A stretch of 64,000 bases of DNA from Protonemura montana (GCA_947568835.1 OX387612.1:2170001-2234000); one strand, 5' to 3'; shown: positions 34,501 to 46,699, counted from the stretch's first letter. Made by a program: numbers and translations. Notes: a model not told the origin generated them from the letters alone.

Positions 34501-36303
34501 ATTCCACTGAATCGTTTTCATTGATTTCACTAGGAACAAAAAGGAGCCAGGGTTTTTTAGAGCTGACATTGTTTAGTTGGACCTGCAAGGCTGTGACGTG
34601 GTCACTTTGGCCGAACCGTAATCCGACACAGCGAACCTCGTACACATCCAGATTAACTTTGGGGCCAATGAAAACCGTGCGTCTAGCTTTATCGGGTTCC
34701 AGGACTGATTTGGAGAGTTTTTTTATAACCTCCTTCCTATCTTGATTGGCAATGGACGTGGAACTTTGTGCAAGTAAAGATAGAAAATTAAGCGCATTTT
34801 TAACGAGGGTTGGCAGGGACGCCGGTGCCCCACTGTCCACTACCTGGATTGTGACACCACCCTGATGCCCCCCTTCTTTGAACATGTTTGCATCCACAGC
34901 GAAGGTCTGATCGAGAGAGCGATTGACATAATAGCAAATTCCTTCGTTCAAGGTTGGCCCAACAGACAATTCCCGGTCATCGCTTCCCATAATCTCAATT
35001 ACAGAAGATGCGTCAAGAGTTTGCTTGCTGTCAAACAAGTTTGTCAACTTTGTCTTGTGACCTTGAAAATTTACATTTTTTGCTAAGATTTCATTTTGGG
35101 TATTTTCTTGCAATTGTGTGATCGAGAATTCGTCCTTGAGATTTTTACAAATGTCACCAAACTCTTTTAAAAGCTCACTGCCGGCAGTGCTACCACCATT
35201 AGGCAAGAATACAATTAGATTAGTGTATGGAAGCAAGTCTTTGAGAGAATTTAAGTATGCCTGAGAGTCTCCTGAGTTCCACCCATTTGCGCAAATCAAA
35301 ATTAGAAGGCAGCCTTCTTCGAAGGCCTGCAACCACTTTGTGACACTTAACCGACAAGAGTTCTCACTGGACTCAACACAGATCAGCCGATTTGGAATCG
35401 TTTCTGATTCATTCAAATGGGAAGATTGTACTAAAGATTTAAAACCGTCTCTAACGACAGAAAGGGCGTCGTCTTTAAAGTTAAGGTTCAAGCTGTATTC
35501 CTTCCTGTTTATCTCCAAGACCGACGACCAGAGGAGGTCACTGTTCTTGTCTAAAACCTTGTTGCTTTTCTCATACCACACTTTCATGCGGCGTAAAAAA
35601 CAATCGGTAACACTTTTACAGTCAACGCCCTGAATCATTTTGTCGACCACTACGCGAATTTCTTTTTCGATAGCCGCTTCTAGCTTATTTACTTGCGGCT
35701 GCCCACAAAACAACCGGAGACTGCCCAGAAACGAATTTCGGTCGTCACCCTCAGATGTCGGTCGTTGGTCGTCGTCACCTAATGAGTTCAAAATTTCCTC
35801 GTCCCCATTGAAACTGAAGATATTTCCCCTGCCACACCAAACAAAGTCCTCCGCTTGACACAAAGGCCCATAACACTCCTCCCCTAAGGAGTCACTGGCC
35901 TTTGCGTTGGTGAAAATCACACACACAATCCTCTCAAAGCTTCCGTCAAAAAAAGGCTTTTTGACTGCTACCGTCATAGCCTGCTTGATACCAAGGTACG
36001 ACTTAAAATATTTGCTCATAGAAAAGTCTCCCCGCGCATTTGTCAACATGGATCGAGAGACACCCTTATTTTCTTTATGTTTTAACTGTACGAACAAAGT
36101 CGTCCAGTTGTCAGCTTCTCCCGAGGGCTGGAACCTGAAGACGACGTCGTCCAGGATACCTGCTTCCGCAACGTTGGTGGCGAGCTCGAACTGCAGACCG
36201 CTGTTCAGTCCGCGGAGGTAGAGCAGGGCTGCCAATTTCAACTCATACTCCTGGCTTTGAGTGGTCGCAAAGCCAGTCCTCTTCTTGTAGGTCAACTTGG
36301 AAC
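31595..36303 (-). CDS. Nuclease-NACHT-ankyrin STAND protein, module 2 (one in-frame stop)
   Basis: On the minus strand the exon starts at 36,303 after acceptor TTTTTTTCTAG. The N-terminus has a PD-(D/E)XK-like pattern: EYELKLAALLYLRG, then ILDDVVFRF and 20 residues later FVQLKHK. A NACHT ATPase follows: P-loop AEPGMGKTT (about residue 660), Walker B VVILIDGYDE (about 737), and FIHRVFAEYFAA. Ankyrin repeats come last. The frame is broken once, by TAA at 32,858-32,860 (LDEN*INLLAYC), then stays open in the same frame through more ankyrin repeats to TAG at 31,595. Joined length is about 1,565 residues, like module 1. No true ATG was found; the first in-frame start-like codon is a TTG. It is either a pseudogene, a readthrough gene, or a base error. 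Confidence 0.75.
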
Positions 36304-37528
36304 CTAGAAAAAAATTTTAAATAACGAACGTACGGGCGTATGGGAGACTCTGACTGACTGCAGGCGCCCTCTAGCGACTTCATCGCGGTAGGCGCTGCCA
36401 AAACGGATTGTTGAGAGTTGCAAGCAAAATCTTTAATATCACATACCCTTAGAAAAAACGCTTTTCCGAGTGTTAAAATGTTTGCTTGCTTTTTTGTTTG
36501 TTTGTTTGCGCTCTTTTGGTCAGAGACCTGCTATGATTTCAAAGAAAATTGCAGACAATATTTGTTTCATCTGAACTTAGACCTGCCGCGTTTTTGAGCA
36601 AACGAGGTCGAATAGTTGTGGAAATAATCAAAATTTACATACCATTTTCTTGTCTTTGACAAGCGTAGCGAGCAAAGCGAGAGCTTCAATTTAACCTGCC
36701 TAAGTAAAAAAGCATTTCTTTGTGTGTGTTTTTTTGAATCTGTGTCTAATGAACGGTTCTTAGCAACGTACGTTTGTTCGTTTTGAGCGTTTTTGAGAAA
36801 AGTCATTCAAAACGTTTCTATTTCTTTAACTATTTTTAATTTACATAAAATGTTCTTGTTTTATAAATTAACTTTTCTTAGCAACGTACAGAGACATTGT
36901 TGTCACAATTCACTGAGATGGTTTTCATGTCAAAGAAGATGTTGAGAGTTTTTATAGTTCCTTGACGATTTCCATGACAACGGCTCACAAATGTTTGTAA
37001 TGGAGCGAACCGAAAAGCATGCAGGACACCACATTATCAAAGGGAACATGGCAATATTTTAACAACCTAAAATTTTAAAGGAAGCTAGACTGGAAAAATG
37101 TGCTTTTTGAAAAAAACAAAAACAGTAACACAAACAAAACCCCTGCAACAACCGTATATTTTGAGAGGATAACACGGGGTTCGAGAAAAAGTGACAGACA
37201 TTCTATTTGATCCATGTGGCAGTTGAATTAGCATGTGGCCGCATGAAGTTGTTATGAACTCGTCCATACGAGTTACCTCGACCGCTTGCTCCCTTGAGGG
37301 AATATTACTGGAATATATGTGACCGAATAGCTCGGTTGGTAGACCACCCGACCGGAAATTGGGAGGACCCGGGTTTGAATCCCGGTTCGGTTGCACATTT
37401 TTCAAGTCTAGCTTCCTTTCCAACAAAAGAAATGTTGTGGTGGTCAATCTTACAAAGTTTGGTCGATTTCTGAGTGGTTACGATTTATTTTCCAGGATAT
37501 TCGGGTGAATTGACAAGAAATTACTTAC
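36304..37528 (-). other. Intron (or intergenic spacer) between the two NACHT modules
   Basis: The donor AAAG|GTAAGT at 37,529/37,528 and acceptor TTTCTAG at 36,304 have matching phase: G + GT gives Gly, then SKLTYKKR. This supports an intron joining module 1 to module 2, but an alternative first exon for module 2 could hide here. It contains the element at 37,077-37,419. Confidence 0.5.
37077..37419. mobile_element. MITE-like inverted-repeat element carrying a tRNA-like sequence
   Basis: Terminal inverted repeats of about 27 bp (37,077-37,103 and 37,393-37,419; shared core GAAGCTAGACT and GAAAAATGTGC, few mismatches) enclose 343 bp. Next to the right repeat, 37,321-37,393 reads as a tRNA on the plus strand: 7-bp acceptor stem GACCGAA/TTCGGTT, a CCCGA/TTGGG anticodon stem, and a T-arm with GGTTTGAATCC. 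The D-arm does not close and position 33 is not T, so a functional tRNA is unlikely. Confidence 0.55.
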
Positions 37529-40500
37529 CTTTTGTGGTGGACTCCACGGCCGCTTCCGTTCCTGAGAGCAGCGCGATCACGGCCTGGTTGTTGCACAACG
37601 TTGCGATGTCAAGCGGCGTCTGCTTGTTGTTATTCACAGCTGTGACGTCAGCGCCGTGACGTAGCAGTAGGGCTGTGACTTGCTCGTTTCCCTCTCTTGA
37701 CACAAGGTGCAGGGGCGTGTCGCCATCCTTGTCACGGCACTCTACGGTCGCTCCCTTTTCCACGAGCAAGGTGATCACGGCCAGGTTGTTGAACAACGTT
37801 GCTGTGTGAAGCGGCGTCTGCTGATTGTTATTCACAGCTGTGACGTCAGCACCGTGAAGTAGCAACAGGTCTGTGACTCGTTTGCTTCCTCCTTTTGAAG
37901 AAAGGTGAAGGGACGTATCGCCATTCACGTCACAGCCTACTATAGCCGCTCCCTTATCAAGGAGCAGCGTAATCACGGCCAGGTTGTTGCACAATGATGC
38001 GGTGTGAAGCGGCGTCTGCTTGTAATTATTCACAGCTGTGACGTCAGCGCCACGACGTATCAACAGGTGTACGACTTCTTCGTTTTCCTCTCTTAAAGCA
38101 AAGTGAAGGGGCGTGTCGCCATCTTTGTCACGGCACTCTACGGTCACTCCCTTGTCCAATAGCAGCGTGGCCACGGCCGGGTTGGTACACGTTGCTGCGG
38201 TGTGAAGTGGTGTCTGCTCTCTGTTATTTGGAGCTGTGACGTCAGCGCCATGACGTATCAACAGGTCTACAACTTCTTCGTTTCCTTCCCTTGAAGCAAA
38301 GTGAAGGGGAGTGTCGCCATCCTCGTCACGGCACTCTACGATCGCTCCCTTCTCTAAGAGCAGCTTGGCAACGGCCAGTTTTCCAACACGCGCTGCTGCT
38401 ATCAGTGGAGTTTGTCCCAGCCCACCACGGCCCTCTATGTCTACGCCATGCGACAAGATAAAGGAAACGATTTCAAGCTCACCCTGGTGGCAAGCCCCGT
38501 GAAGTGGTGTGTCTTCATCATTAGACCCTTGTAGCAGCAGCCATCTCATGACGTCAAAGTGTCCGCGGTCCATTGCAACCCAAGCTGCCGTGTGTCCGTT
38601 CTTGTCCTGGTGGGCAACCAAAGCTTCCATCTCCAGCAACTCTTTTACTGACTCCAAGCTTCCGTCGAACGCCGCGCACAGAAGGTAAGCGTTGAGTTGA
38701 TCTTCGGTTGCTGTCGCATTTGCTTGGTACGAGACTTTGGCGTCGAGGAGAGCGGCCAAAATTGTGTACGCTCCGTTTTGTGCAGATTCTTGCAAGACTG
38801 TGTCTAGACGACTTTTCTTGACGCTTTTTAAGAGTCCTTTAGTAAAAAGGTACTTTAGCTCCTCAGGGTTTTGCCTGTCAACAACTATGTTGAATATAGA
38901 ATCGCCCTCCTGTCTCAGGCTATCCAACTTGCCACCACGCACCTCGACCAGGTAGCGCACTACATCAAAAGAAGCGTCCCTAACGGCGTCCAGAATCAGA
39001 ATTGGGTCAGGTTTTGGCCAAGCATCCTGGCATTCTTTTTTGTATTCGTGAATCTTCAGAATCTCCACAAGTGTTGCCCAGGATCTTGGTATTTCCGCGT
39101 ACTGGAAAGGACCCCAGCCAAATACATTGTCGACGATATTAAGTGTTACACTGCTATCCTCTAACAAGAGCTCCAAGATGCGGGCGCTGTCAGGGTGTGG
39201 GTCAGTAGTACATTGAAGCACTGCCAGGTGCAATGGAGTTCTTCCTCCGGCATCTACCTCGTTGACTTGTTTCTTGGCTGTCAGAAAACCAATAACTGCT
39301 TTTATATTTTTTGTAAGCACGACGACATGGAAAGGGCAGTTTTCTGCCAAAAATCTGTGAAACATTTGTGCAGTGAGTTTGAAGGCTGAGTCAAAAATCA
39401 TTTGTTGAAGAAAAATTCTGTTTTTCTTAAAGCAACTTGCAAGCAAGGCGGCCGCAAAGTACTCGGCGAACGAACGATGCACAAAATGTGGGATGCCGTC
39501 GATGACGTTGTCGATTATCCCCATCTTCTCCGTCCCGTTGGACACCTCCTTCAGGAACGTGGCCAAGTTCTTTTCAAATTTCTTCTTGTCTTCAAACTTT
39601 AAGCTAGACATATCTTTTTTGGAAAACAAAACTTGCAGTGCCGCAAGGCGGTGGTTGTGATGCATTTCTCTTTTTAGTTTTATTTCGACATCAAGATTTG
39701 CTGTCTGGTCTCTGTTTTGTGTTTTTTTTTTCTCAACGCAGAACAGATCGAACTTCTGTTCAACAAAATATTTGTACAAGTTCATCAGGTCGAGTCTTTC
39801 GTTCGGATTAAATTCTGTCTTGTCTCCATTTTTCAAGAACATTCGCTCCTGAAACGTTTCTGCGATCATAACATTCAAAAGTGGAAATCCCAGAATGGGG
39901 TTCTCACTGCCTAAAGATTCGGTCAGCCAGAACAACAGGCTCTCAGCCGCTTTACTGCATTCTTCATCAGAAGCTGATGTGAATTTTGTCTTCCAAAATT
40001 TATTGAAAATTTTTATTTGGTCCTCCTTTGCGAATGCAACTAGAGAATGTGTCTTTTTGCCCAATCGTCTTTCAAGCTCTTCTTGGAAGGCAGGGCGAGA
40101 AGAAACCCAGAGTTGGGAGAAGTTCATGCCCTTCAAGGACTCCAGAAGCGTATACAACTGACGCTCGTAATGAGGGCACACTTCATCGACGCCGTCAACG
40201 AAGACGACAAGTTTATCTTGAAGAAACTTCAAGAGCGATTTCTCAAGATCGTTTTCAGAATGGAGTGCAACCTTTTCCAAAAATGTTTTCTCTTTGCCCA
40301 AATGATCAGCCTCTACATCCTTGAGATATTGAACACAGTCGTTTAATTTGATGTGCACTATCCATGCCGTGGGGTCTTCTCTCTTGGCAGACTGAGCGAG
40401 GTGAGTAAATAGAGTGGACTTTCCCATCCCAGGCTCGGCCACGACAAGCACCACCTTATCAGACACATCGCTTACAGAGTTCACAACGAACGCGAGACCG

Positions 40501-42150
40501 TCATCAGAATGTTTTAGCCGTCGCGTGACAAAGTATTTACTCTCCTTGTCTAAGTCCTTCCCGAAATAAAAGTCACCTTTGACAAGATGCGAAATATCGT
40601 CCTGGTTTATTTTGTTGAAAAAATGTTTGTTGTTATCCACTAATTCTGAAAGAGTCTCTTTCAATTTAACACCATTCATACAAATTTTTTGGGAGAAAAT
40701 TGTTTCTTTTGTTTCTTTTGTCAAGCCGCACCAATTGCAATTGTCGTGATAATATCTGTAGCTGTCAGAGTGATGAAGCTGAACATTTATCGTATGCTTC
40801 TCCGATGCGATCAAAATAAGCAGCTTGGCCTCGATTTCTCTGTCAACCAACTCCAAAATCTTCCCACAAATTCGTTTCACGTCTTTTCGTTCGAGCTCGA
40901 CATCACAATCTAACACCAGCACTCGACACCACCTGGTGGTCCACACCGACAACACGTCTTCCTCGCGGGCCAACAACGCCTTTATGTTGACGTGCAAGTA
41001 TATCGGGTACTGGTCACTGAACCTGACAAGGGCTTGATGCACTTTAAGCGAGCTAGCCGTGGTCTTAGAGTTCACCCGTAGATTGCAAATTCCACGATTC
41101 TCACTGATCTTGTTGATGTTGTTATACAAATCTTCCAGATCGCTTTCTTCAAACTTCACGCCAGTTTTAGTCAGGCCTTCAACTGTTTCTTTGGATAACA
41201 ACTCTGCGTGTGACTTGACGATGTCAAGCCACAACGGCGAGTCTTGGGTCAGGAAGGTTTTTTTATTCTGACACCACAATTTCACTTCACGTTGTAAATT
41301 ATTGAAAAATGTTTCTGTCTCAAGATCATTGCTGCTTTTTAAGACATTGGCGAGTTCTTTTTTGATTATCGCGCCGAGTTTCGATTCCCGGGCCTGGTCC
41401 GTGTACACTTGAAACTTGTTCAGGAACTCTGAGTACGTTTTCTTGTCGCTAACAGGCTTCAATTTTTCCACTAGTTCATTAATATTCTCTTGCGTTGGTG
41501 TCTTCAGCAGGTTGTTTTTCCATGACGTCACCACATTGTTTTCCTGCTTGTTTTGTTGTTTGTTTGAACTCAAGACGGCCTCGATTTGATATCGCACCTC
41601 TTCGCTACTCAAGCCATCTACCTGGCCTTGCAACTTGGTGAGAGTTTCCTTGAAGTCCACCCACTCGCACAGTCCTTTAAAGACTTCGCCTCCTGCTTTG
41701 AAGGAAACCGCTTTACCCCCGGTGTCGAGTAATTCTTTAGGCTTATTAACATTATCGACAAGATTAGAGCTAATGCTTGCATTAGTGAATATTATGAATA
41801 CTGGTTCAACTGGAGAATCAAATTCCTTACCAACTGAAGATTTAACCGACTCATATGACTTATAATACTTGACAAGACTAAAGTCATCTTTGAGTTTGAG
41901 AAATTCTGGTTTCGGAATGATCTTGTTGTCGTCCTGTTTGTGCTTGAGTTGCAAGCACGCAACTTTCCAGGGACCGCTGTTGTGTTTTCGGTACCTCACG
42001 ACGATGTCGTCAAAGTCGCCGGCCGCCGCCATGTTGTATGCCAGTTGGAACTCGTAGCCCGCGGCGAGCATGCGCAGGTAGACGAGCACCACCATATTCC
42101 ACTCGAAGAGAACCCCGGCGCCATCGTCAAAGCCACTTCTCTTCTTGTAA
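37529..42150 (-). CDS. Nuclease-NACHT-ankyrin STAND protein, module 1
   Basis: On the minus strand an open exon runs from acceptor TTCCAG (exon base 42,150) to donor G|GTAAGT at 37,529. The first ATG, at 42,095, is probably not the start: upstream in-frame residues YKKRSGFDDGAGVLFEW align with module 2 (YKKRTGF, EYELK). The order is a PD-(D/E)XK-like domain (upstream E, DFDDIVVRY, CLQLKHK), a middle region of about 450 residues, NACHT with AEPGMGKST (about residue 555), Walker B VVFVDGVDE (about 633), FVHRSFAEYFAA, then ankyrin repeats to the end. The last nine or ten are highly regular (DGDTPLH alternating with NNxQTPLH). The apparent stop (KGK*) is intronic sequence. The likely role is an intracellular signal-gated ATPase driving a nuclease; that is inference from domains. 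Confidence 0.8.
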
Positions 42151-42284
42151 CTGGAATCGGGGAACCAATATATGAGTGGCAGATCGTGGCTTGCTATTCA
42201 AATCGGTTTGCACGCTGAATATTCATTGCAGATAGGAAAGCTTGGGACCTAGTTTGTTGGTTTCACGGGCATTTAAAGTTGAAA

Positions 42285-42470
42285 AGGGACGGCGTCAAGT
42301 GCGCCTCTGTATTCTGCGCCTAAACGTGTGTTTTCTGCAGTTATGTTTTCTGCGGCCCCATAAACTGCTCCCCAAGTGTTTTTGTATTGTGCGCCTTTGT
42401 AAACTGCAGCCATGTACACTACGACGTGTAAACTGCGCCCCAACTAGCAACCGATGTTTTTGGGACGGGC
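42285..42470. repeat. Degenerate TGCGCC/CTGCAG-rich repeat
   Basis: It has several spaced copies of (A)AACTGCGCC-like words. On the reverse strand they match the GGCGCAGTTT words of the minisatellite at 44,960-46,590 and of 46,700-46,760. The words GACGGCGTCAA (42,285) and TTTGACGGCAC (46,750) face each other and could be remains of one mobile element's ends. Confidence 0.4.
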
Positions 42471-42744
42471 TTAATATTCTGCTGGTACGTCACATGTTGT
42501 TTGTTAGGCTACACATTCAACTTAATCGTCTTGCTGGGAAGTGTTAGCAAGGCGTTTGCAGTTAAAGATATCAAGCGACAGGTTGACGACGCATTGAAGC
42601 GATTAAGGGATAAGGGTTGGCTGTCTGTGAGATTAAAGCGGTTTGCAAGTCATCATTGTAACCGCTGAGAAAAGAAAAACTTCGAAGAGCAAATTTACAC
42701 TCGTTGACTTATTTTGATTCGAATTGTGATGTTTCACGAACGCA

Positions 42745-42800
42745 CTGTTTTAATAACTGGGATTGTTGCAATAGGTTAATGTTGTCGGTGAATGAATGGA
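42745..42800 (-). repeat. SINE tail fragment
   Basis: On the minus strand it matches the tail of the 5S-SINE family (CATTCACCGACAAC, then AAACAGTGCGT). No head or body. Confidence 0.45.
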
Positions 42801-43041
42801 TGATAATGAGCCTATAGTGTGACTTATATGACTTTACTCGCATATTAGAGTGCCCTCTGGTAGCAAACAATAAGATTATTCTCAATTACACTGATTCAAA
42901 AATCACTTGTTTGTGTGTGCAGGTAAGTTCTACGTAGAGGAGCGGCCAAATGAAAGCACGGGATGTTATGAAATTCTTAAGGAACACTGATACCATTTTA
43001 AAGATGCGGTTCGAGTGAGACAACTCTAAACATCATGAGGC

Positions 43042-43600
43042 ATGCGGCATGTTTCTGATTATAAGTGTGCGACTTATTATCAAACATATATATCAAACTT
43101 ATATCAAACAATTATGTTCCTAAGAAAAAATTATGATAAAGAAATAAAGATTCAAGATATTCATACCCACAACCTAAGAAATAAGACTGATATTAAACTA
43201 AAGAATTGCAAAACTAATTTCTATGGTAAAGATCCCACTTCAATGGGATCAAAGTTCTATAACAGTTTACCAAAATACGTTAAAGAAGGACAAAATTTTA
43301 AAACTAGACTTAAGGAGTTTCTAATTACTCAATGTTTTTATTCAATCGACGAATTTGTACATTCAAACTATAATTAATGTAACTATGTAACCCAAGGCAA
43401 CTTGAAGCATTGTATTCTTTTTTTTTTATATCTATATTGTTTATATTGTATAGAAACAATTGTATATTGTACTTGAAGTTATTATTTAAAAATGAATTTT
43501 GTTTTCTTTTATATTTATTTATGTATCATGACGTTCCTTATATAATCTATGTATTATCAACAGGAAAACAAGAGAAATTGAATTGAATTGAATTGAATTG
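43042..43600 (+). pseudogene. LINE 3' end: ORF C-terminus plus tail
   Basis: The frame reads HNLRNKTDIKLKN, FYGKDPTSMGSKFYNSLPKYV and FKTRLKEFLITQCFYSI before TAA at 43,377. This is the classic LINE C-terminal region (lRnk..i, G..fyNsLP, FK.rLK.fL). The 3' UTR ends in an ATTGA repeat tail at about 43,575-43,600. Confidence 0.65.
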
Positions 43601-44959
43601 GTACCACAAAATAACGAATCACGAATCGATTTAAGCTCGAGTATATCGCTCAAGAATAGTTTCTTTCAATCGGATTTTCTGGAACTCTCGAAGAAGCAAT
43701 ACATATTTTTCCACCATTGGTTAACCATACTTTCTACGATTAGATGATTAGATTTGCGACCGTTTAGCAGGACAACAGGGGTTTATTTCCTATATTTACT
43801 ATTCTATTATATGTACTTCGACTATTTATTGTATTTGAGTATAGTTGGGTGTTATGGTCCATGTCCACTTCCGCGGCAAAACCAAAAATAATATGAATAT
43901 ATGCAGTCTCTTGACCTTATCTTGTTGTTGTCAATAAGTCAAATTTTACTAGAGAGGCTAATTGCAGCAAGATGAAAAAAGGTGCCGATCTTCCAGCACA
44001 ATGTTTTGTCTAATCAAACAGAAACGCAGTCTAATATTAATTGAGAAAGTAAGAAAAGGAAATATTTCAGAGAGGACAATAACCTTCTCTGAAAATTTTC
44101 GCCCGCAGCGGCAGCTTAGTTAATGTCCTCGAACTACGCGTTTTGACAGAGGGTGTTCAGCCTCCTTGCCATCCTCCAATAGTTCTCGTTTCCTAATCAA
44201 TCACGATTAAACTCCTTTTGTTGGTATAGATATTGTTGGTGACACTCGACGCAAAATTTGAAATTTGTTGAGAATGTTATCAAGAATTTTTTTAGCTCCC
44301 TGATCATGTTGCACTTAGCAAGTTTTGACCAAGAAATGTTTTTTGACAATATTTTGATTGGCCAGTCCTCGTTTGACATTTCAGCTAAATATATCACCGC
44401 TGAAGCCCTTGTTTATTGTTCGACTTTTTGCCGACACTTGCTTGCCTAATTAATATTAACACGATTACTAATTACTTGGCGAAGTCATTGATCACACCAC
44501 AACCGACTGCGGAGTTAGTTTTTGGATACCCTCAGATTTTTTAACCACGACATATCTATAAAATATTGGTATTTACGCAGACTGCTTTGCTCCTGGACTC
44601 TCCTGGACACAGAAAACGGTCCAGCATATAATGAAATTCGCGAACTGCTTTAAATAGTACATAGCTTAGAGAAGAAGGAGACATTGGTTTGTAATATATC
44701 ATGCAATTTTAGTGGGCCTAAAACTTATTCACAAAGGTTTCAGCTAAAGCCTAAAACGTATTATTTTTGTTTTCAGTAAATTATGTAGCGTCCTCGCCCA
44801 TCGTACTTTTGTCAACCCCTGCGAGCACGAAGATCCTTCAATCACAACATTGATGTATGTTGGGTTGCCACGGGCAAGGGGTAGTCTGGGAACCCTAGTG
44901 GCGCAATTTTAAGCCTTTGCAAGAATACAGAATACTTACGCAGAATACTTACTGGAACG
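43601..44959. other. Intergenic, no feature seen
   Basis: No coding or repeat structure could be supported between the LINE tail and the 36-bp minisatellite. Confidence 0.35.
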
Positions 44960-46590
44960 CTGGGGACGAATAGATATAATGGAGGCGCAGAATACGATGC
45001 AGAGAATCTCACTATTTTAGATCAGCTGACCGTAGGGGCACAGTTTAGTAACGTTGGGGACGAGAATATAGGGGCACAGTTTAGTAACGTTGGGGACGAG
45101 AATATAGGGGCACAGTTTAGTAACGCTGGGGACGAGAATATAGGGGCACAGTTTAGTAACGCTGGGGACGAGAATATAGGGGCACAGTTTAGTAACGTTG
45201 GGGACGAGAATATAGGGGCACAGTTTAGTAACGTTGGGGACGAGAATATAGGGGCACAGTTTAGTAACGCTGGGGACGAGAATATAGGGGCACAGTTTAG
45301 TAACGCTGGGGACGAGAATATAGGGGCGCAGTTTAGTAACGTTGGGGACGAGAATATAGGGGCGCAGTTTAGTAACGTTGGGGACGAGAATATAGGGGCA
45401 CAGTTTAGTAACGTTGGGGACGAGAATATAGGGGCACAGTTTAGTAACGTTGGGGACGAGAATATAGGGGCGCAGTTTAGTAACGTTGGGGACGAGAATA
45501 TAGGGGCGCAGTTTAGTAACGTTGGGGACGAGAATATAGGGGCACAGTTAAGTAATGTTGGGGACGAGAATATAGGGGCACAGTTTAGTAACGTTGGGGA
45601 CGAGAATATAGGGGCGCAGTTTAGTAACGTTGGGGACGAGAATATAGGGGCACAGTTTAGTAACGTTGGGGACGAGAATATAGGGGCACAGTTAAGTAAT
45701 GTTGGGGACGAGAATATAGGGGCGCAGTTTAGTAACGTTGGGGACGAGAATATAGGGGCACAGTTTAGTAACGTTGGGGACGAGAATATAGGGGCACAGT
45801 TTAGTAACGTTGGGGACGAGAATATAGGGGCGCAGTTTAGTAACGTTGGGGACGAGAATATAGGGGCACAGTTTAGTAACGTTGGGGACGAGAATATAGG
45901 GGCACAGTTTAGTAACGTTGGGGACGAGAATATAGGGGCACAGTTTAGTAACGTTGGGGACGAGAATATAGGGGCACAGTTTAGTAACGTTGGGGACGAG
46001 AATATAGGGGCACAGTTTAGTAACGTTGGGGACGAGAATATAGGGGCACAGTTTAGTAACGTTGGGGACGAGAATATAGGGGCACAGTTTAGTAACGTTG
46101 GGGACGAGAATATAGGGGCACAGTTTAGTAACGTTGGGGACGAGAATATAGGGGCACAGTTTAGTAACGTTGGGGACGAGAATATAGGGGCACAGTTTAG
46201 TAACGTTGGGGACGAGAATATAGGGGCACAGTTTAGTAACGTTGGGGACGAGAATATAGGGGCACAGTTTAGTAACGCTGGGGACGAGAATATAGGGGCG
46301 CAGTTTAGTAACGCTGGGGACGAGAATATAGGGGCACAGTTAAGTAATGTTGGGGACGAGAATATAGGGGCACAGTTAAGTAATGTTGGGGACGAGAATA
46401 TAGGGGCACAGTTAAGTAATGTTGGGGACGAGAATATAGGGGCACAGTTTAGTAACGTTGGGGACGAGAATATAGGGGCACAGTTTAGTAACGTTGGGGA
46501 CGAGAATATAGGGGCACAGTTTAGTAACGTTGGGGACGAGAATATAGGGGCGCAGTTTAGTAACGTTGGGGACGAGAATATAAAGGCGTA
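44960..46590 (+). repeat. 36-bp minisatellite, about 43 copies, open in one forward frame
   Basis: The unit is TTTAGTAACGTTGGGGACG plus AGAATATAGGGGCACAG (36 bp, checked at 45,061 and 45,097). Degenerate units start near 44,960. In the plus frame it translates as a 12-residue repeat ENIGAQFSNVGD, open from a TAG near 44,882 to TAG at 46,588-46,590, but with no ATG. Two minus frames are also open, so the open frame alone is weak evidence of coding. Confidence 0.92.
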
Positions 46591-46699
46591 GTTTATGGTT
46601 CCTTGCTAAATTTTAGCAACTCGTGACTGACCTAGATCGGCCGCAGAACATTGAAGCCTGAGAAATAGTTAGTCCGTCCAAAATATATCGTTCACTTTG

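Noticed and set aside
37321..37393. Functional tRNA gene
   Set aside because: The D-arm does not close, the base before the anticodon is not T, and it lies in an inverted-repeat element; better seen as tRNA-derived.
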